64,000 bases of DNA from Turritopsis dohrnii (lineage: Eukaryota > Cnidaria > Hydrozoa > Anthoathecata > Oceaniidae), in contig BQMF02000179.1 in the NCBI GenBank assembly GCA_027922465.2, forward strand, positions 434,001-498,000, read 5' to 3'. Below are positions 46,681-58,818 of this stretch, in pieces. Positions within the stretch are counted from its first letter, which is position 1. Every line of letters begins with the position of its first letter. The position numbers and the translations under genes were made by a program. Under the pieces are notes generated by a model. It had not been told where the DNA came from. It worked only from the letters and a program-made list of their open reading frames with translations, and did not search any database.

Positions 46681-46849
46681 AGGCCGGTTTTCCAGTTCAT
46701 TCGCTGTGGTCGCACGGATGAGCGATCTGATTTTTGATTGGCTGACGCAATCTCATTCGCCTGGTAGTTAAATCCTTTCAACTAATGAGCGAAGGAAAAA
46801 GCTGTTCGCTCAGTCACGTGACCGCAGAGATTGAACTGGAAACCGGCCT
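46681..46849. mobile_element. Short MITE with AGGCCGGTTTTCCAGTTCA termini
   Basis: About 34-bp imperfect inverted ends (AGGCCGGTTTTCCAGTTCA / TGAACTGGAAACCGGCCT) enclose 169 bp with TCACTTA on the left and TCACTCA on the right, an imperfect direct repeat that could be a 7-8 bp target duplication (hAT-like). Confidence 0.7.
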
Positions 46850-47654
46850 TCACTCACTAACTTAAAGTTCTTTGATTTCTATTTCTTTTTTTCCTTGGTC
46901 TCATGGCCATGATATGTTTTAGTATATTTCATGAGCTATAAATGGTTTTGCCACATACTCACAAAAAAACGGATCTTTTACTAAAGGAAAAACAAAAGGA
47001 AGGGTGTCAGTTACTTTTTTGATTCAAAGTACCACTGTGAAATTTAAAGTAAAATTTTAGTTACGCTTTGATGTTGATATGCTTCGAAGATCAACTGCAG
47101 TAAAGAAGAAGCTTTAGTTAAGTAGAAGCAGTTTATTTTTAACTTCAAACCGTCTCAGTCACAAACAATTTGCTTGTTATTTGATTTGTTTATTTTGTTT
47201 GATTTGTTTATTTTATTTTATTTGTTTATTTTGTTTGATTTGTTTATTTTGTTTGAGTATCTTGAATTTTCTTTTTTTTTAATTTTTTCGAAGAAGATGG
47301 TTTTTTTTAGAATGGGCGTTATTTATAGGGGCGCTATTCTTAAAAACATAAGCAAAATCAAAGTCTTGTTATATTATTTCAAACGTAGATCCAAAGAGTA
47401 TCAAAGCCCCAAACCTCTGCATAATAAGCTGGTTTCATCTTGATCTCACATTATCGTAAACTTTGTACTGACGGAAAAAAATGTCCTTACAAAAACAAAG
47501 TTTGGGTCCCGCTATCTCGAACACTCTCAATCACAATCTATTCCTTGAAACACTTTCCTCGTTTCCCAGCTTTTACTGGGTTTCGGGAGATAACTAATAT
47601 TTGAACCATGTAGCATTATTCTATCCCACCATGATCACAAGCCTTCAAGTTCCC

Positions 47655-47960
47655 CTATCCCAGAAAAGTCATCCGTATATGCAATTTTTTGGTAGAATCT
47701 TCATTTTTCCTATTTCTTAGCATAGGTAAGGGAAAAATGGCAGTAGGATACATTCCCATCACTGCAGGATCCTCTTGGGTTGTACCTCCCTTTGACTTAA
47801 TCTCTTTGCCACCTTTTATAAACAAGTGTGCCGATTTATTGTAGCAGTTGAAAACATACGTCAACAATTCTGGAGATAAGATATCGATGTTATGAAGTGT
47901 GGTAGCTCTATTAATTGAGTTGAAAGCATTGGATGCATCGATCTGAAGGACCGCTGGCAT
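47655..47960 (-). pseudogene. Reverse transcriptase fragment, RHNEIRD-type retroelement
   Basis: Minus strand reads LQIDASNAFNSINRATTLHN, YVFNCYNKSAHLFIKGG, SKGGTTQEDPAVMGMYPTAI: an RT core block (canonical D-SNAFNS-NR and GTTQGDP) with G-to-E change in the latter motif. Neighbouring pieces of the same family at 47990-49490 lie on the plus strand, so the element is broken by an inversion. Confidence 0.7.
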
Positions 47961-47989
47961 TCGTGTTCATTGAATGCATCTACCTGAAA

Positions 47990-49490
47990 TGCTACTTATG
48001 CAACGAGGATGAAAGGCTTTTATTTACACTGCCAATCAAATTAGGAGGCTTAGCAATCCAAAACCCGGTTGAGTGTAGTTCACATGAGTATGGAAACTAG
48101 GCGCAACCACAGACATGGTGAAGAAGGTGAAACTCCAATGCAGTATTTATGACTAGACCGTTTCAGGCTAAAGAGATTCGCAAGCTGAACGACGAAAAGA
48201 AAAAGCATAATAAAGAGAAACTAGCTGCTTTTAAAATCAAGATTTCGGACACGATTACAGCGAGGTGTCTAGAAGCTTGCTTGGAAAAGTGGGCCTCGAA
48301 TTGGCTCGCAAAGCTTCGGATACGGATTCCTGCTTGACAAGCAGTCATTCTGGGACGGTCTGTACACCACGTACAATATTACCTTTGAAGCGACTACCTC
48401 CATATTGTGTCTGTGGCGCTTAATTCAGTGTAGATCACGCTCTTTCGTGTCCGAAGGGTGGTGACAGCGCCATAAGACACAACGAAATACGCAATGTCAC
48501 TGGTGAAAAGTTGGGGGTGTATAGCTCTCACTTAGCAGAGATCTCACTGTTATTAAGAAATCTTTATAAAAATAAATTGTGTTCATATGAAAAGCGGGCT
48601 GGCTCACTTAAGTGAGATCTCATTTCATTTGACCGGGATCTCACCTAGGTGAGATGAAATTTGTTCATATGAACAGGCCAGCCCGGCTTAGTGGGATAGA
48701 TTTTAGACAAGTGTGCGCACGCGTCGAAATTCGAATTATTGTTTACGTGATTTAAAAAACATTCTCCAGCTCGGTTGATTGAGTGGGATGAGAAAAGACA
48801 TATGAACGCTGGGTGAATTTCATCTCATTCAAATGAGCCAGCCCAGTTAACCCAGGCCAGCTCATCTCCATCATATGAACAGCCCCTAAAAGAATACTAA
48901 TGTGAACACTTACGGAATGTTAGTGTATTCAGCAGAAGGCTGTATGAAATTGTAAATGTAATGAACGAGTGCCAAAAATTACTTAAGACCACAATCACCT
49001 ATCAGTCTAGTATGTGCAAGTTCTCTGCCTTAAAATCTGAGGTATACATTCCTGGTGGAGGCCCACATCAGTGTGTTCACTGCCCAATTCTAGCCTCGGT
49101 AAAATAAATTCTCAAAAAAAAAAAAAATCAAGTTGTCTGAATGATGCAAAGACCGAAGCTTCGCATCAATCAAATGAGCAAGCAAAGAAATGAGCTCGCA
49201 ACAGACGGGTCAATATCATCGACCATGGCAGCTTCACACCCCTTATTTTTACGAACTTTGGCGGCATGGGGAAGGAGTGTCTCATCTGCTACAATCGACT
49301 AGCAGAAATGATAGCTGAAATAAGAGATAACGATTCCAGATTAGTGAAAAATTGGCTCCATACGAGAATAAGTTTCAGCCTGCTTAGAAGCCAGCTCCTA
49401 TGTTTACGCGGTTCTCGATCAGTAAAGAAGATCTTTGCACAGAGTGATGATGTAAATCTGATCACTGCCGAATCAATCCCTTGAGCGGAT
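47990..49490 (+). pseudogene. C-terminal fragments of the same retroelement family
   Basis: Plus-strand pieces in family order: LPIKLGGLAIQNPVE (about 48030), EACLEKWASNWLAKL (48270-48320), GFLLDKQSFWDGLYTTYNITF (split), DHALSCPKGGDSAIRHNEIR (48425-48510), and near the end MGKECLICYNRLAE...RTRISFSLLRSQLLCLRGSRS (49266-49430). Several frames; decayed. The clade is uncertain to me; a restriction-like endonuclease type is possible. The 48540-48895 stretch between is a separate repeat. Confidence 0.6.
48540..48895. repeat. Palindrome-rich repeat (CATATGAAC / GCCAGCCC words)
   Basis: Contains reiterated GTTCATATGAA, GAGATCTCA, AGGTGAGATGAAAT and GCCAGCCC words in both orientations, ending CATATGAACAGCCCCTA. 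Likely a MITE inserted in the retroelement relic. Ends not resolved. Confidence 0.5.
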
Positions 49491-49699
49491 TTTTAGCGGG
49501 TGCTGTATAGCTGATGGGACCATAGGTTTTTGTTCGAGACAGCGTTCGGAGATAAAGAGAGTCAACTCGGATTCATGGTGCGCAACAAACCACGCGCAGT
49601 CAGTGGAAGTGTAATCAGAATATGCAATCACGTAAGTTCTCTCCTTCATAAGAATGATGCTCAGAAAGAAACTATTATTATGGTCTGACTTATCAAGCA

Positions 49700-50233
49700 C
49701 CCAATAAACAAAATCGCAAAATCAAAGCTAAAATGTTCTTGTGATCATCCGGCAGATGTACTTCACACATTGAAAGAGTAGGAACCTATTCTATGAGTTT
49801 TACTGCAAATTAATGACATTTTGAAATACTTCTTTATTAAGTATTAAGTATAGAGGCAGTGCATGATTGATGGAGCAGCCACAGCATCACTCTCGTCACT
49901 GTTCTCTCTCTCGTTTGCTCTGCTGGTTCTTTCACACACTTTTTTGTTTGCACTTCTCTTCTTCAAGCCGACGACCGACGTAGAAGGTGATTTTGTTGGT
50001 TTGATTAATCAAACTCTTTTTCAATTGAACTAATTTGATAATGTTGATTTGGCAAATTTGAAGGTTGCGTTGTTAGTTTGTAGCTTGGTTCCATTTCATT
50101 TTTGTTTTGTTTCTTGGTGGAAAAATGTATGTATATATAAACTAAAGATCTTTTTTAGCTTTACATTGTATATGTTTTATGTTCCTATATTTTTTTTATT
50201 GAGTTTTTCATTTTTTTTCTCTCTTAAACCTTT
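49700..50233. other. No gene recognised
   Basis: Pyrimidine-rich and T-rich DNA; no splice-supported coding segment. Confidence 0.4.
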
Positions 50234-50241
50234 GCTTTTTT

Positions 50242-50758
50242 CAGCCCTCTGAATTAGGAACAAAGACTGACAGCGAAAAAATGCCGTCGTGTTTGAAAAT
50301 TGCGACAGCAGATCATTATTTACGACGGTAAAAAATGCTGCCATGTAAGATGTTGACGACGGCAAAACTTGATTAGTTTATTCCAGTAAAAATATTGGTG
50401 TAGAATAATGGCTAACAAAACATAAACTAAATAGTTTATAAATCAATAGTGTTATCTGGAACAAGAAGTTAAAATTGTAAACTGCAGGTGATTTGGTGTG
50501 AACTTGTCCTATTATTTGTTTGATAGTCATAGTTTAAAAACAACATACCTGCATGTTAACGTTTCTTTACTAATCTCACGGCAAGCGAAAGATGTCAGAA
50601 AGAAAGTTTTTGAGAATAAACAGAAGATGTCAAGGGGAATTCCCAGGAATACCCCTTGTATTCAAAAAACATTGTCGGCAAAATTTTGCCGTCGTAATTT
50701 TTATTTACCGCAGCTTCGCGACGGCAAAAGCTGAATGCCGTCGTAAATTCAGAGGGCT
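50242..50758. mobile_element. hAT-like MITE with CAGCCCTCTGAATT termini
   Basis: Inverted ends (CAGCCCTCTGAATT / AATTCAGAGGGCT) flanked by the 8-bp direct repeat GCTTTTTT (50234-50241 and 50759-50766). Subterminal ATGCCGTCGT/ACGACGGCA words occur several times in both orientations, as expected for transposase-binding repeats. 8-bp duplication and CAG start point to hAT. Confidence 0.8.
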
Positions 50759-51053
50759 GCTTTTTTTCTTCATTTTCTATATATATACCCATACCCATAT
50801 ATAATCAGTGACGTAGAGGAGGACCTACCTAGTCAAGATAATGGTTTTAAATTTCATGTGTGTACATTGTCATTGAGTATGGGGATTTTTACAGTAATCA
50901 ATGACATGTTTAAATTGCCTTCTTTTTTTTACGTATATGTTTTTTGCTTGACTTAATAAAACATTATTTGCAAAAAATATCAATTTAACTTCGAGATACA
51001 AGACCCATCTATGCCTAAAACAAAAAGAAAGTTAAAAGTTGCACCTTTGTCTA

Positions 51054-51582
51054 CACATTTTTTTTATATAGCAACCGAGTTGCTAAGGGCTCAGTCCTCA
51101 AAATGGCCAAAAATATAAGCAACTTGCTCAGCAACCCTAAGCCCTGAAATCTTCATAACAACTTTTTTTAATCTACAAAATCAAAAAACAAATTCACATA
51201 AGTTTAAAGGGAGCCTTGTAAACTTTTATAAAATTTCTTTTTGTCCATCAAGACAGACTAAAATTACCAGTGATAGATGGGTAGAATGAGTCAATTTGTG
51301 CATTGTAAGCATTTTTCTTACACTTTGATAGAAGTAGTCATAATAATTATAAAGAATCAAATGTTTGATAAAATACCTTTAGAGAATAATGAAGAACTGT
51401 ATGTGTCATGTAATGAAGAAAAATTAAACATTGCGTAAAATAGCTCAAATGTGTTTTACTTCGATTTATTGCTTGAAAAATTTTTAAGCAACCTTACAAG
51501 CAACTTCAGCCCTGGATTCTTAAAAATGCTTAGCAACTCCAGCCCTGAGCCCAAAATCGAGGTTACTTATAAAAAAAATGTG
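51054..51582. mobile_element. TA-flanked MITE with CACATTTTTTTTATA termini
   Basis: Inverted ends CACATTTTTTTTATA and TATAAAAAAAATGTG flanked by TA (51052-51053, 51583-51584). Interior repeats AGCAACT and AGCCCTGA words in both halves. Non-coding. Confidence 0.65.
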
Positions 51583-52541
51583 TAATGCCTTTTAGTCACC
51601 CCACATAAAAGAATCTTTTAATTGTGAGATAATTATAGTTTTTATATATCTTGTATATACATCTTTGTATAAAAAAGTGTAAGTAGCGTTTTCATTTGAA
51701 AACCTGTTTACAAAAAAATTGCCATCATGCATGGTATTAACATGGTGTTCTTTTGCATCCACATGTTAGGGGCATATAGATACAATCCTGATGATCATGT
51801 GGTGACTTAATTGCAGTTTACTCCCGTAACTGTTAACCTTCTATAAACCTGCAATTTTAAAGACCATGTTGTCTAAATGTCAGATGTGGAGAATATGCTT
51901 CTCATTAAGGGATTCTTCTAAAAGGTTTTCTTCCTTTATTGATTTGTACAGGCTACTTGGTGTAAGATGATGAGACTTAGGAATTTTGTTGTGTTATTTT
52001 ATATTTTATTTTTTTTTATTTTTCTCTGTTTTGTTTCATTCCATTCTGTTATTATATGTTGTCACAGCAACCTCATATATTGGTTGTTTAGGATGGGTCT
52101 ACTTTAAAGGAAGAAACAAAAAGTAAAGAAAGTAAAGAAAGTTAACTCCCGCGAAAAATATTATTTTTTTCACCGAAATTTTCAAAACAAATTGTCACAC
52201 TACAAAAATATAGCATGCTTTAATTAAGGGTTTTCCTCTGAGTATCGTTTCAAATAAATAGGTAAACTTTTTAAAAACTGGTTTTCTTGTTTGTATTTTG
52301 ACTACCTTGTTTGTACTTTGACTTGTCTTCTTTTTGAATCATGGAAAAAAATTTTTGAACTGCCTTATTCATGAAATTTAATTCTCGTGAAAGATATAGT
52401 CAAACGGGTCATTCGCGAAAGTTAATTCTAATAAATCATATTTATTTGACTCTGTGAGGTATCTTGTTTGAAACCATTTTTATTTGTAATAATTTGAGTA
52501 TGCAAAATATCTTCAACAGTGAAGACAACTGTTCAAAGCAT
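51583..52541. other. No gene recognised
   Basis: T-rich intergenic DNA. No exon with splice support noted. Confidence 0.4.
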
Positions 52542-52545
52542 TTAA

Positions 52546-53868
52546 AGGAGAACGAACGTTAGATATTTTTTTCATCTTAACTCTCAGTCTTAAACATCAG
52601 TAACAGCCTCCAAAGTTTTTTTTTTGCAAAATTCAATCAATTTGGTCCCAAATCACTAAACAACTTTGCAGTAACTTCCGGTGATGTGATGTCAATGTTG
52701 CAGATGCTTGTGAAATTATTCTGAATGTTATATGCAATGTTATCAGTGATATAAACCATGGAGGTATATTAACTAACTCATTTGTCCCTTTGCATGGTGC
52801 TTGCTTATTTATGAATTTGAAAAGCTAATAACAGTTTCTGACAAAGAATATCACATAAGCTCTATGTGTAATTGCCAACGCTATTTCATTTTAGTTGATT
52901 TTTTCTCAAGCATTTTTTCATATTTTTTTTGTGTTTATATATGTGACGAGGAAATTCAAATTCAAGAACAATAAGTTTGTTTATTAACATTTAGCACTTT
53001 TTTCACAGCTTTCAGAAAAATTCTGAATTTAGTTTCAACCGTTGAGATTTAGGTTATTAAAACACAAGTTCCATGTTATAAGTTTATTGTTCTCGAAAAA
53101 AACATTTTAAATATTGTTCAACTAACATTTTTCATTTTTACTTTTTGGTGCTTCATCGCAGGTGTTTTTATCATTCAGAATATTTCCTTTTCAGATGCCG
53201 TCTTGGTTGGCACAGGAGGGTGAAAGAGTGATTTACTTAGAATAATTAATGAGATAAACTACCTTTTCTCATGTAGAATATGAGAAACAAAATAACAGCT
53301 TTCAGAATATTTGTGAAAAAAAGAAATGCAGTAGGTAGAGACATTCCTTGCAATATTGCACTCTACTAATAACGGCATGGTACAGTGAGAGCAGTGTGTG
53401 CCAGAATACCAACATTTTCTAATCGGCTAGAATTCCCATCCTCATCTTCACTTCCGCTACCGTCAGAAGAATCGCTCTCTGAATCTCCACCACTACACAG
53501 AGTCCCCATTTTTTGCAGCTCTTGGTTCGAATACTTCGGTTCACATTAATAAACTTTCAAAGTATTGGCAATCATCTTCTTCATCAGAGCAATATTCAAA
53601 ATTTTCATCGTCACCCAAACACTCCTCACTACACACCGCTTCTTGCTCTTCTTTCTCATTCTGTTGTGCCGCAACATTGACGTCATTGTGCAGCATTTTT
53701 TCAAAATAAACCGTGTTAATTAGTTTCACTTTACTTTGTAAAAACAAGGAATTTGACCCCTTAGAATAAAAAAATAAAAAAATAAAAATCATTTCTATAT
53801 TGAATAGGCTCTACTGATGTCATATCAACAGATATTACGAAAAAAAAATTTCTGGCGTTCGTTCTCCT
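52546..53868 (-). mobile_element. TTAA-flanked transposon, AGGAGAACGAACG family
   Basis: Inverted ends AGGAGAACGAACG / CGTTCGTTCTCCT directly flanked by TTAA (52542-52545 and 53869-53872). The 1.3-kb interior includes a minus-strand open stretch at 53541-53792, in which an ATG near 53696 begins MLHNDVNVAAQQNEKEEQEAV and ends in an acidic, Cys-containing tail (CSDEEDDCQYF). That may be the remnant of a transposase-associated ORF. No catalytic motifs seen. Confidence 0.7.
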
Positions 53869-53872
53869 TTAA

Positions 53873-55065
53873 CAAGATGTCAGTCATTTTGTCATTTGAT
53901 TCTTTCAACTTGCTACATTGATACAACTTGCTGGTTGATTCAATGTTGGCCTCATATTTCTGAATTTTGAATTAGTCTTTTGCAATTTCCTCTTCTATCA
54001 TACACTCATTTCTTTTTAGTTTGGAGCTTACTTAAACTTAGATGCTTTAAAAAAATGAGCATGTATATATATACTAAGCATATTTTCCAGTCTCAGAATT
54101 GGCAAAACATCTTGTTTTTTTTCTACATATTTCTTCCTTTTTTCAAAAATTAATTTGCTTATGCAGTATGTAAAGTAGAAAATTTAAGATGTGTATATAT
54201 ATGTAGAGAAGTTTTTCATCTTTTCTTTATTGCCCAATACATCAAGCATGATTTACTGCATGGAGACTTGATGACTGATGATTTAGGAAGACTCCTATTT
54301 TTAAAATGATTGAGAGCTGTGGTAGGATCACAGGAAAACATGTTTGTAACTGTAAATATGTGTTCAAATTGAAAAAAGGAAAATTAAAATTGTTCAAATA
54401 AACTGAATATTAAATTAAAAAAACTAAACTTTAATATGATTCACTACTTTAAGGAGATTTTTTTGACTAATTTTTGCGAGCCACAGTTTGAGAGCATTTT
54501 GCGTGGATTCATTTTTCTGAATCAGAGCTTCTTAAGGAAAATGTTTGGGTTTATTTTTGCGAATTTGCATGAAGTGCAATGCGTGTATTTTATGATATAG
54601 CTTAGAAGAAGTACAAAAACTGAAGCTGTGATCCAAAAGTACGATTATCTTGATTGATAGAGCTATGAGCTATGAGAGCTAAAATAAAAACCCTGAAAAA
54701 TGTGCCTTTTCAGCAAAAGCTAAATATACAAAAGTGTAAAAAGCAATTAAATATAATGGCCTAGGTGACATAAAAAGTAATTAAATGGAAGTGACACTGT
54801 AAAACCAAATAAATAATAAATACCCTAGGGACTGAAACAAAAGGAAATGTGAATGCATGAAATGAGAGAAACAAAAGGCATGAAAACACAGGAAAAAAAG
54901 GACAGGGAGACACAAAAGACACTGCGACACTGAAAAAACCAAAACCTGAAAAAACCACTGAAAAATGAGGCTGAAAACAAAGATATTGAATTCATAAAGC
55001 AATGTTTCATGCAAATTTAATTCAATACAATACATCAGAGACATTAAATATACAAAACATTTACC
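53873..55065. other. No gene recognised
   Basis: AT-rich; the low-complexity frames at 54761-55044 are Phe/Ser/Cys-rich on the minus strand and look like translated purine-rich DNA, not a gene. Confidence 0.4.
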
Positions 55066-55069
55066 TTAA

Positions 55070-55664
55070 GGGAAGAAATCATTTGCGGAAGAAATTTGTA
55101 CGGAACTTTTTTTTGCAGAATTTATTTTTGCGGATTTCCCTCAAATCTGCAAAAATAAATTCCGCAAAAATGAATAAATATTGGTCATCCGCAAAAGTAA
55201 ATTTTGCAAAATTTTTGAAATTTTTCATCTGCAAATATTTACTAGGAAAAAAGTCGAGGTTATTGAACATCTAAGGACTTATTATTACTCTTCGTCAATA
55301 ATAATACAAGCAGCATCTGCACTTGCAACAGGTTTCGCGCTTCGTACTGTTGCCTTTACTTTGAGAAAAAGTTTTTATTGTTATTTGCACTTTTCTTCTA
55401 TGGGAAGTAGACCTAGACTGAGTCATATTCTGAACCTTCTCTAAACAAAGATAAGAGCCAGCCACATTATCTGTTTGTTACAGTTAAGTATTCTTTTTTT
55501 ATATTTTAACTGATGAAAAATAGATGTTATTCCATAAATCTGCTCTTTCCATTCCAACTAAAGTTTGTATATACACCCAGGCACTGGATTAGGTGTTTCC
55601 CTATTTTCGATTTTATTAAATTTCTTGCATCAGCAAAAATTTCTTCCGCAAACAATTTCTTCCC
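55070..55664. mobile_element. TTAA-flanked MITE, GGGAAGAAAT family, copy 2
   Basis: TTAA (55066-55069) then GGGAAGAAATCATTTGCGGA; mirrored at the right end by TTTGCGGAA-type sequence complementing it and TTAA (55665-55668). Inverted ends about 35 bp. An internal AAAATAAATTCCGCAAAAAT palindrome lies near 55118-55170. Interior 55200-55600 shows no gene. Confidence 0.85.
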
Positions 55665-56120
55665 TTAAGGTATTTAAATGCCTCACGTTTACCTGTACAC
55701 ACATAAAACAAATTTTAAGCAGATAACACTTATATGTATTTATATACAAGATGTCATATCCAATTGAATTGAATTGAATGCAAATCTGATTTCGAGTAAA
55801 TAAAATATTATAAATATGATCAAATTCAAAAAGAACTTACTAACTCTTTAAGTATATTATACTTCACAAAATTCGGAGCAAGCTATGTCATTATCACCAA
55901 GTTCAATATAATTTAAGGAATTGTTGCAGATTAAAAAATAAGTGACAATGTTATGGTTGTATGTTTGGCACAGTGCACTAACTTATATATTTTCGCCTTT
56001 CTTCAGATTGAAAAAGAAAAAGTAAGCAAATGCCGATTATTTGAGTAAGAAAACACAGACACAGACAATACAAAAGTGGCAATCTTACAAAAAAAGCAAG
56101 TTCGGAAATAACAATTAGTT

Positions 56121-58209
56121 CTAACAGCGTTCAATAAGTTTCACAGTAATAATTATCCAAACTGATAACTCATAAGCCCAATAAAACTGGTACGTCTCTG
56201 ACTCTGCTAACTCAGAGTCCGATATAACAACGTCGCCAACATATTTCCTAAAAAAATGTGAAAGGTGTCATTGAAATATTAATTGATGAATTTAATCAAA
56301 TTTCTATAGAAAAGTTTTAAAATTATTATCAATATCTTTATAATATAATAGATATTATTTTTCCAAGTTTGTGTAATGGAACTTACAAAAAGTTTCTTTC
56401 ACATGTACAATGTATATATTTATTAGAATGGTTTTGTATTTAATTTATTCAAAGTTTCGGTTATGTTGATCAATACACAAACAAAATCAAATTCCGGGTT
56501 TACTTTATTCTACGGCATTGAAATATTGATTAATTTCTTTCCCCTAAAAGAGTCACCAATTGTATCTCAGTATCTCTTGCTTTGATGATGGACAGGAAAC
56601 CCCTTTTTGTCAAGTGAGTCAAGTGAGTCAAGTTAAGTAGCTAAGCCTCCATTTTTATTCTATCCTGAGACCATGCTAAATGATAATATTCATAGATGAC
56701 AACGTAAATTGCCTAAAACCTCTTTAAACATTTCCAAACACTTACTCAGAACTTATCTTCAGGAAACACTCTCAAAAATCACCGAAAACAGTCTTGACCT
56801 CTGTGGTGGGGGCATCACAGAAAGTTCCCCAAACCAAGGGTCCAGGACACCTCTTCTGCTGCACTGATCAGTGCATCACAGAAAATTAGTTAACAGAGGC
56901 TGATTGTTTTGACCATCCAAAACTGATTTGTTATTTCTGTGATACCAGCCTTTGTTAACTGATCAGTGCACCAGAAGAGGTACATTATCAGTTTTTGACT
57001 GTCAAAACAATCAGCCTCCATTAACTAATTTTCTGTGATGCCAGCCTCCATTAACTGATCAGTGCAGCAGAAGAGGTCCTGGACCCTTGGTTTGAGAAAC
57101 GTCTAAAGACCTTTACTTCGTTGTAAACGCTCAGCCTCTGTTAACTGATCAATGGTGTAGTAACCCACACAGAAGAAGAGCTCTGCGGCGGAGGAGATGC
57201 ATCGATGTCGTCTGTCAGCTCTATCATACCATTGTTTTCAAAGTTTTTGTGTTTTTGAGACTTCACTACAAATTGTAAGATATCTTGGTTTTCTAAAAAG
57301 TGTTGACAGTATTGCACTTCGCACCCCCTAATATTAGGCACTATTTCCTTTTCGCACCCCCCTAAATGTATCTGATCCTAGCCCTAACCCTAACCCTGAA
57401 CCTAAAACATCCTGGGCGGGAGAGTGGGGGGTGCAAAAAGGAAAAAGCACCCTAATATTATTCACGATTCTGATGCAGAATTTCATGTTGTCAAAATAGT
57501 ATTTGCAAAATAAGTATTTGCAATAATCAAAATAAATGATAAATGATTTCCCCACTATCATATTTATTTAATGCCATAAAATGCTCATCAAGTTGTTAAC
57601 GGAGGCTTAACAGAGGCTACTTAACGGAGGCTCACTTGACAAAACCGGAAAAGGGAGGACATACATAAACAAACATGAAGTTTTTTTTGCTGTGATTCTT
57701 AAAAGGCATGGTTTTTTAGCAAGGCTACTGTTTAGACTATCAGTGAGTGTAGCAGCACCCAGTTACATACAAAATACTTCAGCCATGGCATCATCAATGG
57801 GGGATTATGTGCTAAAAATTTTCTCACCTCTGGAGAGAGTGTTTTTGGAGATTGCAGCCATCACACTTGGCTGTGTGAGATCATTATCAAAGCACACCAA
57901 TATGTATAAATGTAATGGGGATGTATCGAGACCAGTAAAAAGAATTGTTTTGCATAAACAATTCTCTTCTAACTGACTAATAAAATGATACAACTCCACT
58001 GAATATAGGTAGCATCATAGAGCGGAGTTTTGAGAAACTCCATGCAGTGATATTCATGATTTGCTGATTTCATGGCCACACTCACAACAAGAAATCGTTT
58101 TAAAATATCTTCTTTTAACCTATTCATGCAACAACCAGAGTTGAAAAATAGCCTCTGATTCAGCCTACAATCGAGGACACAAAATCTTGGAATTACGGAC
58201 GTACAAATG
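56121..58209 (-). CDS. Unrecognised spliced gene, four exons (3' part)
   Basis: Four minus-strand segments are each open, have acceptor and donor sites, and join in agreeing phase: 58209-58086 (ends RLKEDILKRFLV, donor GTGAGT), 57972-57828 (LEENCLCKTILFTGLDTSPL... donor GTGAGA), 57292-57169 (acidic IELTDDIDASPPPQSSSS) and 56247-56121 (KYVGDVVISDSELAES... to a TAG). Together about 173 residues, without a start codon that I can fix; more 5' exons are expected. I do not recognise the family. Intron 3 contains a foldback repeat (56831-57094). The last exon could also splice onward before its stop. The phase agreement over three junctions is the main support. Confidence 0.5.
56831..57094. repeat. 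Foldback palindrome
   Basis: About 90-bp arms (AACCAAGGGTCCAGGACA... inverted as ...TCCTGGACCCTTGGTTT) separated by about 80 bp. TTAACTGATCAGTGC and CAGCCTCC words recur within. It lies in a larger inverted-end structure (TTTTGTCAAGTGAG at 56605, CTCACTTGACAAAA at 57630), so a composite element of about 1.05 kb is likely. Confidence 0.75.
57318..57465. repeat. Short TIR repeat with internal telomere-like CCCTAA copies
   Basis: GCACCCCCTAATATTAGG...TTTTCGCACCCCC faces GGGGGTGCAAAAAGG...CACCCTAATATTA. Between them lie three to four CCCTAA/CCCTGA units (57378-57404). Confidence 0.65.
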
Positions 58210-58593
58210 CTAATGAAAGATCAGCTGCTGTCGCACTGACTAATTATGATTAAACATGATTTTCAATACCTTATAAAATGGTGCATTTATTTAAAGGTTT
58301 TCTTGATGTGATGTATTCGACCATTAATAGTTTTTAAATTAATATGTGTCTGTTGTTGTTTAAGTAATTTTGTCCACGAAATCAGAAAACATTACTGTAC
58401 AAATCTTGAGTGACTTTAGCTTTAAATATGCATGAAAATTTGTACATGTGTTGTTTAATGGAATGTTCTTTTTTTTATAGACTTTTTTGTAACAAGACCT
58501 TATTTCAAGTTTAAAGTGAAAGTCAGTGGTCTAAAAAACAAAAGGGTTTTTTTATTAATTTTTTTGGGTTGATTTTTTCTCAAGTTTTTTTTC

Positions 58594-58658
58594 TGAATTA
58601 GCCAACAAAATATCACCCATATAATCTATGTATGGGTGATAATTTGTTGGTTAATTCA
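58594..58658 (+). repeat. 65-nt near-perfect hairpin (miRNA precursor-like or mini-MITE)
   Basis: TGAATTAGCCAACAAAATAT and its downstream continuation CACCCATA pair with TATGGGTGATAATTTGTTGG and TTAATTCA. Arms of about 28 bp contain one mismatch and one wobble, with a loop of about 9 nt. Size and shape fit a pre-miRNA, but short palindromic MITEs look the same. Confidence 0.55.
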
Positions 58659-58818
58659 GTTAAAAGGGACAGGCTACACTAGAAAATGAAAATACTGTAA
58701 ATGCTTGATTAAATATGCAGGTATATTACCAAGCACTTTTCAACTCATTCCTTAATTGAGTTTCAAAACTCAAACATATCAATTTGAAACTCAAAAGATT
58801 TATAAAACATTTTCAATC

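Noticed and set aside
54761..55044. Phe/Ser-rich minus-strand frames as a membrane protein
   Set aside because: Three frames are open over the same purine-rich stretch, indicating composition and not coding.
57785..57976. Plus-strand ATG with a good Kozak context opening 64 codons
   Set aside because: It is antisense to an exon (57972-57828) supported by splice sites and phase agreement on the minus strand.
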